64,000 bases of DNA from Typhlomys cinereus (GCA_023101885.1 JALPQD010000054.1:540393-604392); one strand, 5' to 3'. Positions 35,965 to 46,774 are shown, counted from the stretch's first letter. The notes: generated by a model not told the origin, from the sequence alone. Made by a program: numbers and translations.

Positions 35965-38900
35965 CAGAGGACACTATGTGTCCCTGTGGAGGACCAAGGG
36001 TAACTTTGGGAATCATCCTGGGTTGCTTCTTTTTGCTTTGCTCTGGCATTTCCCAGGCTCCTCCCATTTAGGCGGGAAGTGCAAGACACTGGTTCCATCT
36101 GACATTTTTACGTGGGACCCAGAATCTGAACTTGTGTTTACAAGGCAGAGTCTTAACCCGAGTCATCTTTCCAGCCCCTCTGCCTTTATATATGTGTGTG
36201 TGTGTGTGTGTGTGTGGTGTGTAAGGTGCGTATTCGTTTGCATGTGTGTGGGTGTGTGTACATGAGAGCACGTGAGCGTGTGTGCCTGTGAGACCCAAGG
36301 GTGACATTGGGGATCATCCTTAATTGTTCTTCTACCTTATCGTTGAGTCTGATTGAACCCAGAGCGCATTAGGGCTAAGCTGGCTTAGCTAGGTTCCTTT
36401 GGGGATTCCCAACTCCACCTTCTGGAGCTAGAGGTAGAGGCGCTGCCACGCCTGCCTGACATTTTTATGTGAAATCTGGAGACCTGAAGTTGGGTCCTTT
36501 TGCTTGTGAGGAAACCCTGAGCCGTCTCCTGGCCAAGGACCATGTCTTAAACAAACTAACATCCATCTGACTAAGGCACCATTTTTCACTCAGGCAAAGC
36601 GCAGCTCTGCATTCTGTCATGTGTGTGTAGCACGAGCGAAGCCTTAGCGTTCATTCCTAGCACTAAAAAAAAAAAAATGAATCAGGAGCTGGAGAGGTGG
36701 CTCAGGGGTTAAGCCTCTGCCTTGCAGGCAGAAGTTCCCGAGTTCGGATCCTAGACCCCACGTATAGACACCGGGCAGATTCGGGGGTGGCCTGCGTTTC
36801 TGGTCCTGGTAGGGCGGAGCCTGTGAATCCCGGGGCAGAGTAAATAAGAAGGAGGTGGAGGCAGTCCATGGTGGTTCCTGAATTCGTCCGTGGTTCTACA
36901 CACACACATACATACACATACACACACATACCTACACACATGCGCACACACACATACACGCACAATTGAATAAATAATAAAAATAAAAAAAAATGAATCA
37001 ACACACTTCATTGCAAGACTTCTCAGGGCCTTGACTGGCCTGTGTACACTCTCAGTCTTCAGTGGGAGATTCAGTGGGACCAGCACTTTGCCTCTTCGAG
37101 GATACAGTGTGGAGGTCGGTATTATTAGCTGACAGCTAGGAGGCAGGTCACCCAGCCAACCTGAGAGAGGATTCTCCAGATTAAGGATGGACTCTGGGCA
37201 TGTGTGGGAGGGATTGTCTCGATTGTATAATTGATGTGAGAAGCTTCTCCGTGGGCGGGATCGTTCCCTAGGCAGAAGGGCTGGGACTGAAATAAAGATG
37301 GAGAGAGGGAATCTTGGCAAAGCAGACAACCACACAGGCAAGTACAGAGATAGGTAGACTAGTTATCTGCTGGCTAGCATATGTGTGGTACTTTATGGCC
37401 ACAGTGGACGATGGGTGCATATTGTAAGGCATCTGCAATATGCATGTGTGTGTATCTGTGGATTTTTAAAAAAACTTTTATCGATCTATCTATCTATCTA
37501 TCTGTCTGTCTGTCTGTCTGTGTATCAGAGGCCACTGTGTGTCCCTGTGGAGGACCAAGGATGACTTCGGGAATCAACCTGGATTGCTTCTACCTCTTTT
37601 TTGCTTTGCTCTGAGATTTCCCAGGTTCTACCCACAAGGGCCGAAAGTGCCGGCCCACACCAGTTTCCATCTGGCATTTTTACTGGTGTTTTTACATAGG
37701 ACCTGGGACCTGAACTTAAGACCTTCTGGTTGCGAAGCAGAGTCTTAACCCCTTGAGCCATTTCTCCAGCCTTATCTGTGGATTTTAATGAGATGGGGAC
37801 CACACTGGTGGAAGGGAGAGCTTCTTAAGAGGCAAGTTCCCTACAGCTTGGTGACCTGCAGCCTCCTATCTCCCATCTTCTTTCTCCTGGCCCCCCTTAC
37901 CTGAGTTGTCTGGCATGGCATGGCCAAGGCAGGAAGTGACTGCGGAAAGGAAAGAGGCAAGTCAGAAAGCGGATCCCCCTTCCCATCTCCCCCCACCCAC
38001 ACACACTGTGGTCGACCCCACTGTCACGAGATTCTAGGGCAGAGATTTTCGTGCCATAGCTTGGAACCCCGAAGCTATCATGGAATCAATTTAGTGAATC
38101 ACAGCCATCGATTCCTTCCTCCTTTGTGAGCTGACTCTTTCGGTGGCCGTGCAGCGGAGTGGATTTTTCTTGAGCAAGTGATTCTGTGAATGTTAATGCT
38201 CACTGTGCGTGTGACCTCTGTCACAATCGATGCGCCTGCCAGTTGCATCGACGGCCAGGACTCCTCACGTGGCCCTTTGTAGAAATGTAATTATCCATCT
38301 TCTTAAAAAAAATCAAATGGAACAGAATAGAGAATAAAAGAGTGCACTGGGTCTGGGGATAAGGCTCTGCCAGTAGAGAGGGGAGGGGAGGGAAGAGGAG
38401 GAAAAGGGAAGGGAAGAGGGGCACACACGCCTACACATGTGAAGGTCAGAGACAACTTTTAAAATTCAATTCTCTCCTTCCATCATGTGGGCTTCCCAGG
38501 ATCAAATTCAGGTTACCAGGTTTGTACACAGGAGTCTTTACTCGCTCAGCCATCTCAGCATACCTCGGGTGTCTTCCTCTATTGCTTTCCATCTTATATT
38601 TTGAGACAGGGTCTCTCACTCAACCTGGAGGTCACTGATGAGGCTAGGAGGCTGGTTGGCCAGTGAGTACCCCCGAGTCCTCCTGCCTCTGTCTCCCAAA
38701 AGCTGGGTTACAGACATGAGTCACCAGCTCTTAGAGTCTAAATGCGGTCTGCAGGCTTGTGCAGCAAGCACTTTGCTAACGGTGCCATCTCTGCAGCCCA
38801 GGGAGACAACCTTCTACAGCACACAGCTGTGTTGGGAGGCATAGGCTGCGGAGTGTTTAAAAAATAGCAGTGTTTTTAAAAAAGGCCCGTTCTTGCCTGA

Positions 38901-41900
38901 ATAGTTTCAAAACAGTGGGAGAATTTTAAGATGCCATGTGTCTACCCTCCCCCCTCCCCCGAATGCAAGACTCCTTGTAATGCAGACATTGCAGTTGTGT
39001 GATAACGTCCCCCCCATCTTTGAAAGACCCCCATTGCAGTTGTTCTGGGACTGGCGGCCTTGGAGGAGGATGGTTCCTCTTCGCCAAGAACTAAAGGCCG
39101 TGGTCATGGCAGGAGCTCTGGCTTGCGTGGAAAGGATGGTCCGGCTGTCAATCATTTGGTTTATTTCAGCGCACGGGGCATGTGGCGTAAAAGCACAGCT
39201 GCATGGTGAGAGAGAAGCAGGAGCCCTTTGTCCTGCTTCACCCGCCTGGCCTGGCTCAGTGCTCAGAGTTGGGGTTTACTATATACCTAGGGGCAGGAAT
39301 GGCTAGACGACAGATCTGGGGAAGGGTGGAGGGTTCCCCACTGGGAAGGTTTGGACAGAGGACCAGACCACATGGTTCCTGCCTCCCTGCCCCTCTTGGA
39401 AACTTCTCATCCCCAAAGTCGTCCTGTTGGCGTTGCGAACATCTGGCCCTCGACTCAAGCCAGCCACAGCCTAAGTCACGATCGCCTCTGGCTAGCGCGA
39501 GGTAGCACCTGAACTCAGACCACGTGTGCGACTTCAAAACCCATGCCCTCCATTCTCCTCCACCCAATCGCCCTTCCAAAGTGTCATGGTCAGGCCTGAT
39601 CTTGGGGTGCTGGGGCAGACAGACTGGGGTCTCCAGGGAGGTGCTAGACTTGAGTACAGGCATTACACAGAATGGCGTAGGCCTTGTTCAGAGACACTTC
39701 TGAGGAAAGACCGACTGCCGTTCTACAAAGGAAAGTGTTCTGTTGGGAAAAGGTATCTCTGTGTTCTAGGGTGTGGCCTGCCTTGGGGTGTCTATCTGGT
39801 CCTCAGATGAGCTGTGTTTCCTTCTGTGTTATCTCACCATCATCAGCGTCACCATCATCACTAGTATCTCATATCACTAATATCCTCGCCATTTTCACCA
39901 GCTCCATTATGTCATCCTCACCTCTCCCAGCATCATCACAACCATCATCATCATCCTCACCAGCATCAGTCTCCATCATCACAACCATCTCCACTGTCAC
40001 CATCACCATCATCACCATCCTGACTATTGTTATTTTCACTATTATCTCATCATCACCATCACCATCAGCACCATCACCACTTCCACCATCATCATCATCA
40101 GGAATGATCAGTACATCACCGTCATCACTACCATCTACCGTCATCACTACCATCTGCCAGTGCCACCATCGCTTCCCTGCTCCCACCCCCACCGTCACCA
40201 TTGCCCTCATCATCACCATCCCCACCATGGCCATCATCCCCACCACCGATTCAACAGCACTTGCAGCTGTCGCCTCTCCCCGGCTCCCTCGGTCCTTTCT
40301 ATGTGCCACACGACAGATGCTTTTGCTTTGGCCCATTTGATAGAGGAGCGAATCAAGAAAGGCCAAATATTTTGCCCTCGTGGCTAGTGGCCTAGAGACA
40401 GTGCTTCGCCCCTCTGGGCCAAGATGTTTCTTTTTCCTTTGAAGCAGGGGGTCTTCCCTGCTCTTCACCAATCCCTGCATGTTTTCAGCAATTCTGATCC
40501 AAGGAAACGAACCATGACGTGCAGTGGGAAGACTTAGCCCTGAATTTCCTGTGTGATGTTGGCAAAAGACTCAGCCTCTTGGGGTTCAGTTTGCTGGTGA
40601 AATCAAATGCTGTGGTCCCTCACCTCCTTCTTGGTCTAAACGTCTGGGATCTGGAGTTGCTAACACGTCTTAGCGTCTGGGAAAGGGGAGACAGCAGCTC
40701 CTTTGCCCGGCCAGGGCTGCGCTGAAGCGCTCTTCATCCACACCCTGCTTTCACTCTCCTTGGCCCCCTCGACTCACCCCCTGAGTCTTGAGGGCTCTGC
40801 ATAGAATCTTCTAGAGCAGCCATTCACTCCAGCCAGCTCCGTTCTGGAAGTCCTGTACCCTTCCTTCCCAAGGTCTCCAGCTTGGAGACACTGTACGAGA
40901 ATTCTCTGAGACCCTCTCCTTCTGTGACAACCCCCCAGCAACCCTCCCTTCCCAACCCCCAGTGTAGAGCTTGTAATGAGCAAATCTAGATGACGCTCAG
41001 GGCAGACGAAGCCCCATCTCTTGCATTCATGTTGGTAGAAATCTAATCGTTTTGAGCGCGCCTCTCAGATAGGACTTGGGAAGGGTCAGATGAATCCCCG
41101 GAGCCGCTTTCAGATATCTATCTTCATCCTCTTCCTTCTGCCCCCCCTATTCCCTGGATGCTACCGTGGCTCCAAGTCTTGTGCCCTGCAGGATTCATCC
41201 CACCACAAATGAGTTTATTAGCTTCAGGCGGTACTTCCAATTCTTTCCAGCCAACTTCCAAAGATTGCTTTGATTTTGCTTTTAAAATAAAGCCTGAGGT
41301 TTAGATGAATTTGCAAATTAGGGCTCCTGGCTACACGTTGCCCCAGTTAGCGCAGCCTGGGCCTCTTCCTTTGATTTTCCAGGGCTCTGGCGTCCGTGCT
41401 TCCTTCCTGCGTCTCTTGGACGCCTCCCCGTCATCTGCAATCACACGCAAGGAATCTCATGCTGAATGGCATGAAGCTACGATTCTCAGTAGCCTCCCGT
41501 ACCTTCAGGTCTCCGTTTTGCACCAAGTGTGTTTGCCAGAAACTTGCAACTGTTTTCTAGGTTTGGGAATGGCTGATGTGTATGGGTGGCCCTGGGAGAT
41601 GGAGCCGTTGTGGCGCGTGGGGGTAGATAGGTAGTCCACTGCCCAGGGCAGCTGGTTGCAAACTCACCCCCCTTCCTCCTACATACCACCTCTGGACCAC
41701 TTTATGGTTCTGCCTATCAATCATTTGCAGCCTGGACCTACTGGGCGTGGATGACCTAGGATCCAGTGGACCCCCGGTGCACAGGGAGGGAGGGCTGAGA
41801 CGCAACAGCACAACTCCTCTGGGCCTGAGTGGGAGCGAGCAGCGTTCGAAGACCCTGTTTGTGTTTCTCATGAAAACTCATTTGTTTCCCAGAGCCTCAA

Positions 41901-43762
41901 AGGAGTGTTTTTTTTTTTTTTTTTTTTTTTTTTTGCCACCCTCCCACCACCATTATAGGGAAAGAAACAGACAAACCGCTCTTGTGTGATATCCCCTCTA
42001 GCAGTCCATACAGCTACCCAGCCTGTAGTCACTCATTTATGTCCACTGCAGAGGCTGCTGGGTTTGAGGAGAACCCTGGATTTTTCCTCCCTCGTCTCCT
42101 TTGCATTAGCTGATTTGGAAGGGTAGAAATTCCATCTTTCTTAAAAAAAAAAATCGTCCTTGGAGTAGACTCTAACCTGAGCTGGTCAGAGCGTCTGGGA
42201 AACAGGTCAGAAAAAGCTACTGGTCAAACTGTTGGCTGTGCTACACACACACACACCCACACAGACTCAGACACACAGGCTCCAACCAGATGTGGCCTGG
42301 GAATGAGATCCTTAATTTTGATTTTCCGCACACACAGTGGGTGGGGAGCGGAATGGCCTCTGGAATTTAACTCCTTTCCTGCTCTGCCTGGAGGAATTTA
42401 CATGCATTTTATGTCATTTCCCATCTTCCCTTGTCATCCTGACAAGGCGCCTTTTTTTTTTTTTCCCTGATCGAGTCTGTAGCCCAGATTAATGTGGACC
42501 TCACTATGCATCCGAGGATGGACTTGAACTTCCTTGATCCCCAGTTCTGGATTGCTGGTACAGGTCACCACAGCCTTCTCAGCCTTCTGGCTCGCTCGCG
42601 CCTCCTTCGCAATCCCAAGCCCTTCAGCGACTGATCTTGCCATTGCAGCCCTGTGCGGCCGAACCACGCTCGCCTCCGTGTTCGCACGAGGAAACGGAGG
42701 TTCAGAGGGGCCGACGACTTGGCCGAAGTCACATACCTCCTGGTGGTAGAGTCGGAGCAGTCCAGTCCCCACTGTCTGAGATGGTCCATGGGGGACCCCT
42801 GGGTGTGCAGATCAGGCGTCCCTGCAGAAGCTGCATGTGCCCTGCCACCCAGGGCTGCCCCAGACCTTCTTGAATGGGTCACGAGTACACACAGTTCATG
42901 TGCAACACACTGTCTATCTGAAAAAACCCAAAAACTTCTTGATTGCAGAACAAAGCTGGCTGGGGAGCTGAGTGAGGGTTCTTGGCCCTGGAGAGCCCAG
43001 AGGGAAACCCTTCTTGTGGTTCTCCTGTTCCATGGCAGACAGCTGAATTTTCCAGAAGATTCCACCAGCTCCCTCCCTCCTTCCTTCCTTCTTTCTGACC
43101 CGCCGAGCTAACGGTTTCTCTACTGGATCCCCTTCCAGGACCCTCATGATCCGTGGCTGCCTATTCTCTTTGCCCTATGTATCTAAATGTTTCCCTCTGT
43201 GAGACCCACTCTGTGCTCTGTAGGCACACTATGTCCCCATCCATCTCCCCCAACTCTCCTTATGTGTCCCTGCACCACACGTGAATGTTCACAGACTCAC
43301 TAGCTTCCTTTGTCTGCCTTGTCTGCTTCCCGTTGGTACCCTGATGATTACATCGGATGCTCCAGGGCAGATACCTTGTGTCTGTTCACTGTGTGTCCCT
43401 AGCATAGGTACTTAGTACTTGCTGTCTGAATAACGCTACCATTATGAGTATCATTATCCATCGAAACCCAGCTATAAGCCTATGGTGTTGTGTTTTGCTT
43501 GTCTTGCTATAGAGAGCCCAGGCTGGCCTAGAACTCTGTTTTCCTGCTTCAACCTCCCAAGTGCTGGGATTACAGGTCTGTTATTGCAAATTGTGTATCA
43601 CCATATCCAGCTCAACCCATTTTTATGTGGAGAAGGTTGAGACTCAGAGAAGTTCTTGTCGCTTTGCTTTAGGAGGCTAAGAAGAAATGTAATTAGGCCT
43701 TTATTGCTTGCTCTCTGAAGCCCTTAACAGCCTGTACACTTGTGCACATACACATGCATGTG

Positions 43763-43802
<40 letters not shown>

Positions 43803-45926
43803 CAGTAGATGCTCCCAGCTCTGATAGGTTCATCTGTATTCTTGCAGGGAGGGTCTCTTGCAGGGAGACCCTCTGATCTGGGGGAGCCATGGATAGTGAC
43901 CACAGAGCCAAGGTCAGCCAGAAGTGTCTGGAGCTGCGGGGCTCTGCCAGGGGCCCGACCCTTCACACCCAGAGTCAAGGACAGTATGAGCCCTGTGGCC
44001 TGGTACAGTGGTCCCTGCTCCCCTCTGGACCCATCCCCTCCGCTGGGGCCACTCTCAGGCCCATCTTTCCCGGTGGCCTTCGCCCCATGGGCTCCTCTCT
44101 CCTCCTTTCTCTACTTGCCTGGCTCTTCCTACTGCTCTGGTCCCAGTATTACAGAGAAGATGCCATGCCCTTCAGGAGGTCCCCACGCTTGCCCAGCACA
44201 GCCCGTTCATTGAGTGCCTCTGTGCCCCCATCGTTGCTTGTGTCAGCGTTTCTAAACGTGCAAGGATTTCACAGAACAGCTCTCCCTGGGTCTGGGATAG
44301 ACCTGTGGTCAGAGAATCTGACCTCCTCCTGCACCAGCGAAGGCTGCGCCGTGCGCAGATGCTCAGAGCTAATTTGTAGGTCAAATGAGTGAATGGATGG
44401 ATGGATGGATGGATAAATGAATGAATTATCCCACACACAAGGACCAGGAGAGTCGAGCATCTGGAAGACCCTCCTTCACCCTGTGCTACCTCACCTTGTT
44501 TCTCAACTGCGTGTAAGTGCAGACCTACTGTGCGTCCATTCATTCGACCCCTTCTGTAAGGTACTGTTATTTTCAACTTACAGTGGAGGGAACCAAGGCG
44601 TACAGAGCTGCCAAGCCCAGCCGGCATGTGGCACGCTAGAATTCAAACAGGCTTTGGGAGTAGCCAGGCTTGGTGATGGGCTATGTGGTGGTCTGACTAT
44701 CCCTATCCTCCTCCAGTAGGAGAAACCCAGGCAGGTCGTGCTAAGATGGTGGGGAGACCTGGTCTGCCACTGTTACCCTGACCAGGCTGTGGGGGACATC
44801 TTTGTGGTCCTTAGGGTTTGATGCTGGCTGGAAGCTGCAGTGGCCTCCGGGGGCAATGGGTATGTCTTGGAATGCTCTGATATGTGGGGGGGGGTGTGGA
44901 TTGTGTTGTTCCCCCCATCTATGGCCCTTGGCGAGCCTGCTGTTGGTGGCTGTGCATCTGCCGGTGGAAACTGGCCTGTTTCGATACATCGGAATGAATC
45001 CAATGACCTGCGACCTTTAGCTTAAGGGACAGAGTAGCTGGGTGACACACAGTAGGAGTGTCAGGTAGGGCTGCATGCCAGCTGCTCTTCCTTGAGCTTC
45101 TGGGCCTCAGTTTTCCTCACTGTAAGATGGGGGCAGTGGGCTCATCCACTTCCGGCACTGTCTCGAAGCTCACGGAAGAACACGTCTCTAAAAGCGTGCA
45201 GGAGGGTGCAGACCTGTGATCGCTGCGATCAGGGAGATAACACAGCTACCTGGGCTGACAAGTTCAAGGCCAGCCTGGTCATGGTATGGAGACCCTGCTG
45301 AATGTCGAGTCTGGGGGTACAGCCCAGCGGGAGAGAGCATCTCTAGCTCATGGGAGACCCTGAGTTCCTTTCCTGGTACCATAAAATGAAAGTAAAAAAT
45401 AAAAGTAAAAAAAGAACATAGGAGTGCTTGTTACCCACAAACTCAAACAGTCACAAGGAGACCATGTGTTTCTGGGGTTATGGGTACTCTCCCTATGGAG
45501 TTGAGGATCTGGCAATCTGACTAGGAGCCTATCCTTGCCCGGTGGCTTAGCTAGGTCTCCCTGGGTGACGTCTGAGCCGTAGGGAGGGGCTGGGTGGTGG
45601 TAAGTTCCAGCTTTCAGGAATGCTCAGGACCAAAGGGGCCAGTATCACGATGGGATACAGGAAACCAGCCAAGGCCTGTTGGGGTGGGTGTGAGGTTGGG
45701 AGTGGAGGAGAGGCATTTTCAATCTCTCGTGGTCCTTTATACAAATGCTGTATGGGCGCATGGGCATGTGAGCTGTGGTCACACGGAAGAAGGAGGTCAG
45801 CAATGCAGTGCCCAGGAGACTGCCCACATAATACATGTGCGCACGCTCACACGCTCTTGAGTGCACACTCACAGAGGAGACTGCCCACATAGTACTCAGA
45901 CACTCACACGAGCACGCACATGCACA

Positions 45927-45968
<42 letters not shown>

Positions 45969-46774
45969 CACACATTCCTATCCTCCCACTATTGGAGGCA
46001 TAGAGTGAGACCCTCCCACTGAGGTCACAGACTCTGACCCTTCCTTTTCCTCAAAGAGAGGAGCTATGGCCTCCTCCTGATCTATCCTGGCCTCTGGTAC
46101 CCCTCACCCAGCCGCCTTGCCTCCAAGAAGTCATCAGTCCACCACTCTGCTCCCGACATGTGGATGCTGCCCTACATGGAAGGGCTTAGGGCACCTAACG
46201 TCACACACGGTCACGTTTAGAACTCAGAGCTTGAGTCTCCGGGATTTGCACCTACTTACTGTCTACCTCTGACTTGGCCTCCCTACTGCCAGCGTCAGGA
46301 AGATCCCAGCAACAGGGTCCTGGGCCTGGCTAGAGATCGAGGGCCTGGCGACCTCTCTGGGATCAACTCAGGGCTATGTAAAGAGCAATCCAGAGCTTGG
46401 CCTCTCCCATCTCACGTCCGGTTCTGTTCGGAGCATCCTCGGAGCTGCCACCGAAGACGACAAGTCCCCCCTCCCTGGAGGTGACCAAGGGCCAGTATTG
46501 TGCTGCAGACATTGACTGCGTACACTGACGACCCAACTTGTAGGCTGACGCTGAGAGGGACAGTAACCTTCCCCAGCAGAAAGAAGCAGACTGTGCGAGG
46601 AGGACGGACCAGCAGAGACCAGCGGAGGCCGGAGACCAACCCGGGGCCAGGTGGCCCTGAACCTCCCCGATGGTGAATGCCTTCCTGCAGCCCAGTGCTC
46701 CCAGCAACCCACAGAGACTCACCCAGTATCCCCAGCAGGTACACGGTGGCCAGCGGTGCTTGGTGGGAGCCCAT
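27064..46774 (-). CDS. CD5: CD5, lymphocyte scavenger-receptor-type glycoprotein (10 coding exons)
   Basis: Ten exons join to 1500 nt, 499 codons (human 495, mouse 494). Known role: type I surface glycoprotein of T cells and B-1a cells that dampens antigen-receptor signalling. Signal peptide is at about residues 1-22. SRCR domain 1 is about 34-138, a Thr/Pro hinge 139-159, SRCR domain 2 160-273, SRCR domain 3 274-370, one membrane span 383-406, and a tail 407-499. Tail tyrosines sit at about 457 (DNEYSQP), 469 (SAYPAL) and 491 (SDYDL). The DSSDSDYD-type acidic serine cluster fits known CK2 sites. Every coding intron is phase 1, the usual pattern of shuffled extracellular modules. Splice sites are consensus and the frame is intact. 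Domain 1 carries a small internal duplication. Confidence 0.97.
27721..27840 (-). CDS. CD5: CD5 exon 9 (cytoplasmic, ITAM-like tyrosines)
   Basis: 120 nt, residues 431-470: MSFHRNHTATVRSQVENP, then DNEYSQPPRN and SAYP. The two tyrosines form the pseudo-ITAM known as the Lck/Fyn target of CD5. It follows GGCTCAG and precedes GTGAGC. Confidence 0.96.
28780..28833 (-). CDS. CD5: CD5 exon 8 (cytoplasmic, juxtamembrane)
   Basis: 54 nt encoding FRQKKQRQWIGPTGVNQN across the junction, a strongly conserved juxtamembrane sequence. It follows GCCTAG and precedes GTAAGT. Confidence 0.95.
28834..29481. other. CD5 intron 7, nothing further seen
   Basis: Short GC-rich intron between exons 7 and 8 with no repeat recognised. 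Intron 8 (27841-28779) is likewise without recognised repeats. Confidence 0.55.
29482..29607 (-). CDS. CD5: CD5 exon 7 (transmembrane segment)
   Basis: 126 nt, residues 371-412. QDPNPAGLAPGTVAS leads into a Leu/Val-rich membrane helix followed by YKKLVKK, the basic stop-transfer. It follows CGCCCAG and precedes GTAGGT. Confidence 0.97.
30240..30640. repeat. Degenerate CCAT/CATC tetranucleotide repeat
   Basis: About 400 bp of imperfect CATC, CCAT and CTAT units on the + strand in CD5 intron 6. The open frame across it is low-complexity. Confidence 0.9.
30889..31179 (-). CDS. CD5: CD5 exon 6 (SRCR domain 3)
   Basis: 291 nt, residues 274-370, starting FQPKVQSRLVGGSGRCEG and ending HCKRVFVT(C). 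This is the membrane-proximal SRCR domain. It follows CTCCACAG and precedes GTAAGT. Confidence 0.97.
31180..32214. other. CD5 intron 5, exon 6-proximal part
   Basis: Unique GC-rich sequence after exon 6. The open frame running out of exon 6 into it is read-through of intron, not a longer protein. Confidence 0.55.
32215..32500 (-). mobile_element. CA-tailed tRNA-type SINE
   Basis: The + strand has a GA/GT run, GGGTGACTTTGGGAATCATC, a body, and CTTGTGAGGCAAAGG...CGAGCCATCTCCCCCGGCC, the reversed head. Confidence 0.8.
32635..32908 (-). mobile_element. CA-tailed tRNA-type SINE
   Basis: Same layout as 32215-32500: GAGTGACTTTGGGAATCATC, TTTGCTCTGGGATTTCCCAG, ending with CTGAACCATCTCTATAGCCC. Confidence 0.8.
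33327..33668 (-). CDS. CD5: CD5 exon 5 (SRCR domain 2)
   Basis: 342 nt, residues 160-273, starting APPRLQLVPGPWGLQCAG and ending LAVVCS. Typical SRCR features include VEFY, CGSFL and the paired cysteines. It follows CTCTTCAG and precedes GTGAGG. Confidence 0.97.
33795..33920 (-). mobile_element. CA-tailed SINE fragment
   Basis: GGGATCATCTTGGATCGCTC and GTGCTCTGGGGTTTCCCAGG match the internal part of the neighbouring copies. The head and tail are missing. Confidence 0.6.
33940..34200 (-). mobile_element. CA-tailed tRNA-type SINE
   Basis: A GT run, GACCCCGGGAACCATCCTGG, a body, and GCCCTGAGCCATCTCTCTAG with CCC give a near full-length reversed element. Confidence 0.85.
34201..34298 (-). mobile_element. 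CA-tailed SINE, head only
   Basis: CTTTTGCTTACAAGGCAGAG and CCTGAGCCACTCTCTTAGCC are the reversed tRNA head, joined directly to the preceding copy. Confidence 0.65.
34660..34722 (-). CDS. CD5: CD5 exon 4 (Thr/Pro hinge)
   Basis: 63 nt encoding EPKRTTPPPTSAPPTTTPQP plus one residue, the O-glycosylated hinge between SRCR domains 1 and 2. It follows TTGCAG and precedes GTGAGA. Confidence 0.95.
35076..35399 (-). CDS. CD5: CD5 exon 3 (SRCR domain 1)
   Basis: 324 nt encoding residues 31-138, from DIQKMLSSPGSKCQG to CPPLSLICQ. It has the cysteines of a group B SRCR fold and an NCS glycosylation sequon near residue 120. It follows CCCAG and precedes GTGGGT. Residues 94-107 contain a PQFS..PQFS microduplication. 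Confidence 0.96.
35620..35880 (-). mobile_element. B-type SINE, diverged
   Basis: A GT-rich edge, GTCGAGGTCAGAGGTCAACC and CTTAATCACAAGCACGCCAC, typical of a reversed B2/B4-like element just upstream of exon 3. Confidence 0.5.
35895..36180 (-). mobile_element. CA-tailed tRNA-type SINE
   Basis: T-rich edge, (GT)17 at 35929-35962, GTAACTTTGGGAATCATCCT, body, and GAGTCATCTTTCCAGCCCC. Confidence 0.85.
36185..36535 (-). mobile_element. CA-tailed tRNA-type SINE, longer variant
   Basis: GT-rich edge, GTGACATTGGGGATCATCCT, an additional ~80 bp with GATTGAACCCAGAGC, then CTTGTGAGGAAACCCTGAGC. The same longer variant is seen at 48120-48520 and 55100-55480. Confidence 0.75.
36686..36992 (+). mobile_element. 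CA-tailed tRNA-type SINE, full length
   Basis: GGAGCTGGAGAGGTGGCTCA, GAGTTCGGATCCTAGACCCC, body, TGAATTCGTCCGTGGTTCTA, CA-rich stretch and CAATTGAATAAATAATAAAA. It is highly similar to 19061-19360 and 1-120, so this subfamily looks recent. Confidence 0.9.
37465..37775 (-). mobile_element. CA-tailed tRNA-type SINE with tetranucleotide tail
   Basis: (ATCT)n(GTCT)n at 37481-37520 replaces the GT run. Then GGATGACTTCGGGAATCAAC, a body, and CCCTTGAGCCATTTCTCCAG. It ends about 125 bp before CD5 exon 2 (37901). Confidence 0.85.
37901..37939 (-). CDS. CD5: CD5 exon 2 (end of signal peptide and short spacer)
   Basis: 39 nt after a CCGCAG acceptor and before GTAAGG. It reads VTSCLGHAMPDNS across the junctions, the end of the signal peptide (SCLG is conserved) plus the mature N-terminus. 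This exon is too short for most ORF searches and was placed by phase and homology. Intron 1 is 8.8 kb. Confidence 0.88.
38430..38572 (-). mobile_element. B2-like SINE fragment
   Basis: AAGGTCAGAGACAACTTTTA, CCATCATGTGGGCTTCCCAG and CGCTCAGCCATCTCAGCATA are reversed B2-like blocks. Confidence 0.6.
38595..38800 (-). mobile_element. Diverged SINE, B1-like then tRNA-like
   Basis: TTTTGAGACAGGGTCTCTCA, CCCAAAAGCTGGGTTACAGA and GCTAACGGTGCCATCTCTGC on the + strand suggest a reversed composite element. Confidence 0.5.
39835..40250. repeat. ATC/CAT trinucleotide-rich low-complexity region
   Basis: About 400 bp dominated by CATCACCAT and CATCATCAT units with many interruptions, in CD5 intron 1. The Ser/Thr/Ile-rich frame across it is not a gene. 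Confidence 0.9.
41908..41934. repeat. T27 homopolymer
   Basis: 27 consecutive T in CD5 intron 1 with no retroelement body recognised on either side. Confidence 0.95.
42450..42600 (-). mobile_element. B1-like SINE
   Basis: A T12 run, then GATCGAGTCTGTAGCCCAGA and CCCAGTTCTGGATTGCTGGT, a diverged reversed B1. Confidence 0.55.
43485..43620 (-). mobile_element. B1 SINE
   Basis: AGAGCCCAGGCTGGCCTAGA, CCTCCCAAGTGCTGGGATTA and CAGGTC are the classical reversed B1 body. Confidence 0.85.
43764..43800. repeat. (CA)18 microsatellite
   Basis: Uninterrupted CA repeat in CD5 intron 1. Confidence 0.95.
44391..44424. repeat. (ATGG)n short repeat
   Basis: GTGAATGGATGG followed by further ATGG and ATGA units, about 34 bp. 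Confidence 0.85.
45195..45415 (+). mobile_element. B4-like SINE (B1 plus ID)
   Basis: CAAGTTCAAGGCCAGCCTGG (B1 part) is followed by GGGGGTACAGCCCAGCGGGA (ID part) and an AAAGTAAAAAATAAAAG tail. Confidence 0.75.
45925..45966. repeat. (CA)n microsatellite
   Basis: About 19 uninterrupted CA units, preceded by 80 bp of degenerate CA-rich sequence. Confidence 0.95.
46723..46774 (-). CDS. CD5: CD5 exon 1 (signal peptide)
   Basis: ATG at 46774. It encodes MGSHQAPLATVYLLGIL, a hydrophobic signal-peptide start resembling mouse and human CD5. It ends in phase 1 before a GTGAGT donor (46717-46722). The ATG context GCGCCCATGG is close to Kozak consensus. Confidence 0.93.

Noticed and set aside
39684..40480. 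Frames of more than 200 codons on both strands
   Set aside because: Produced by the CAT/ATC low-complexity repeat; no splice logic or homology.
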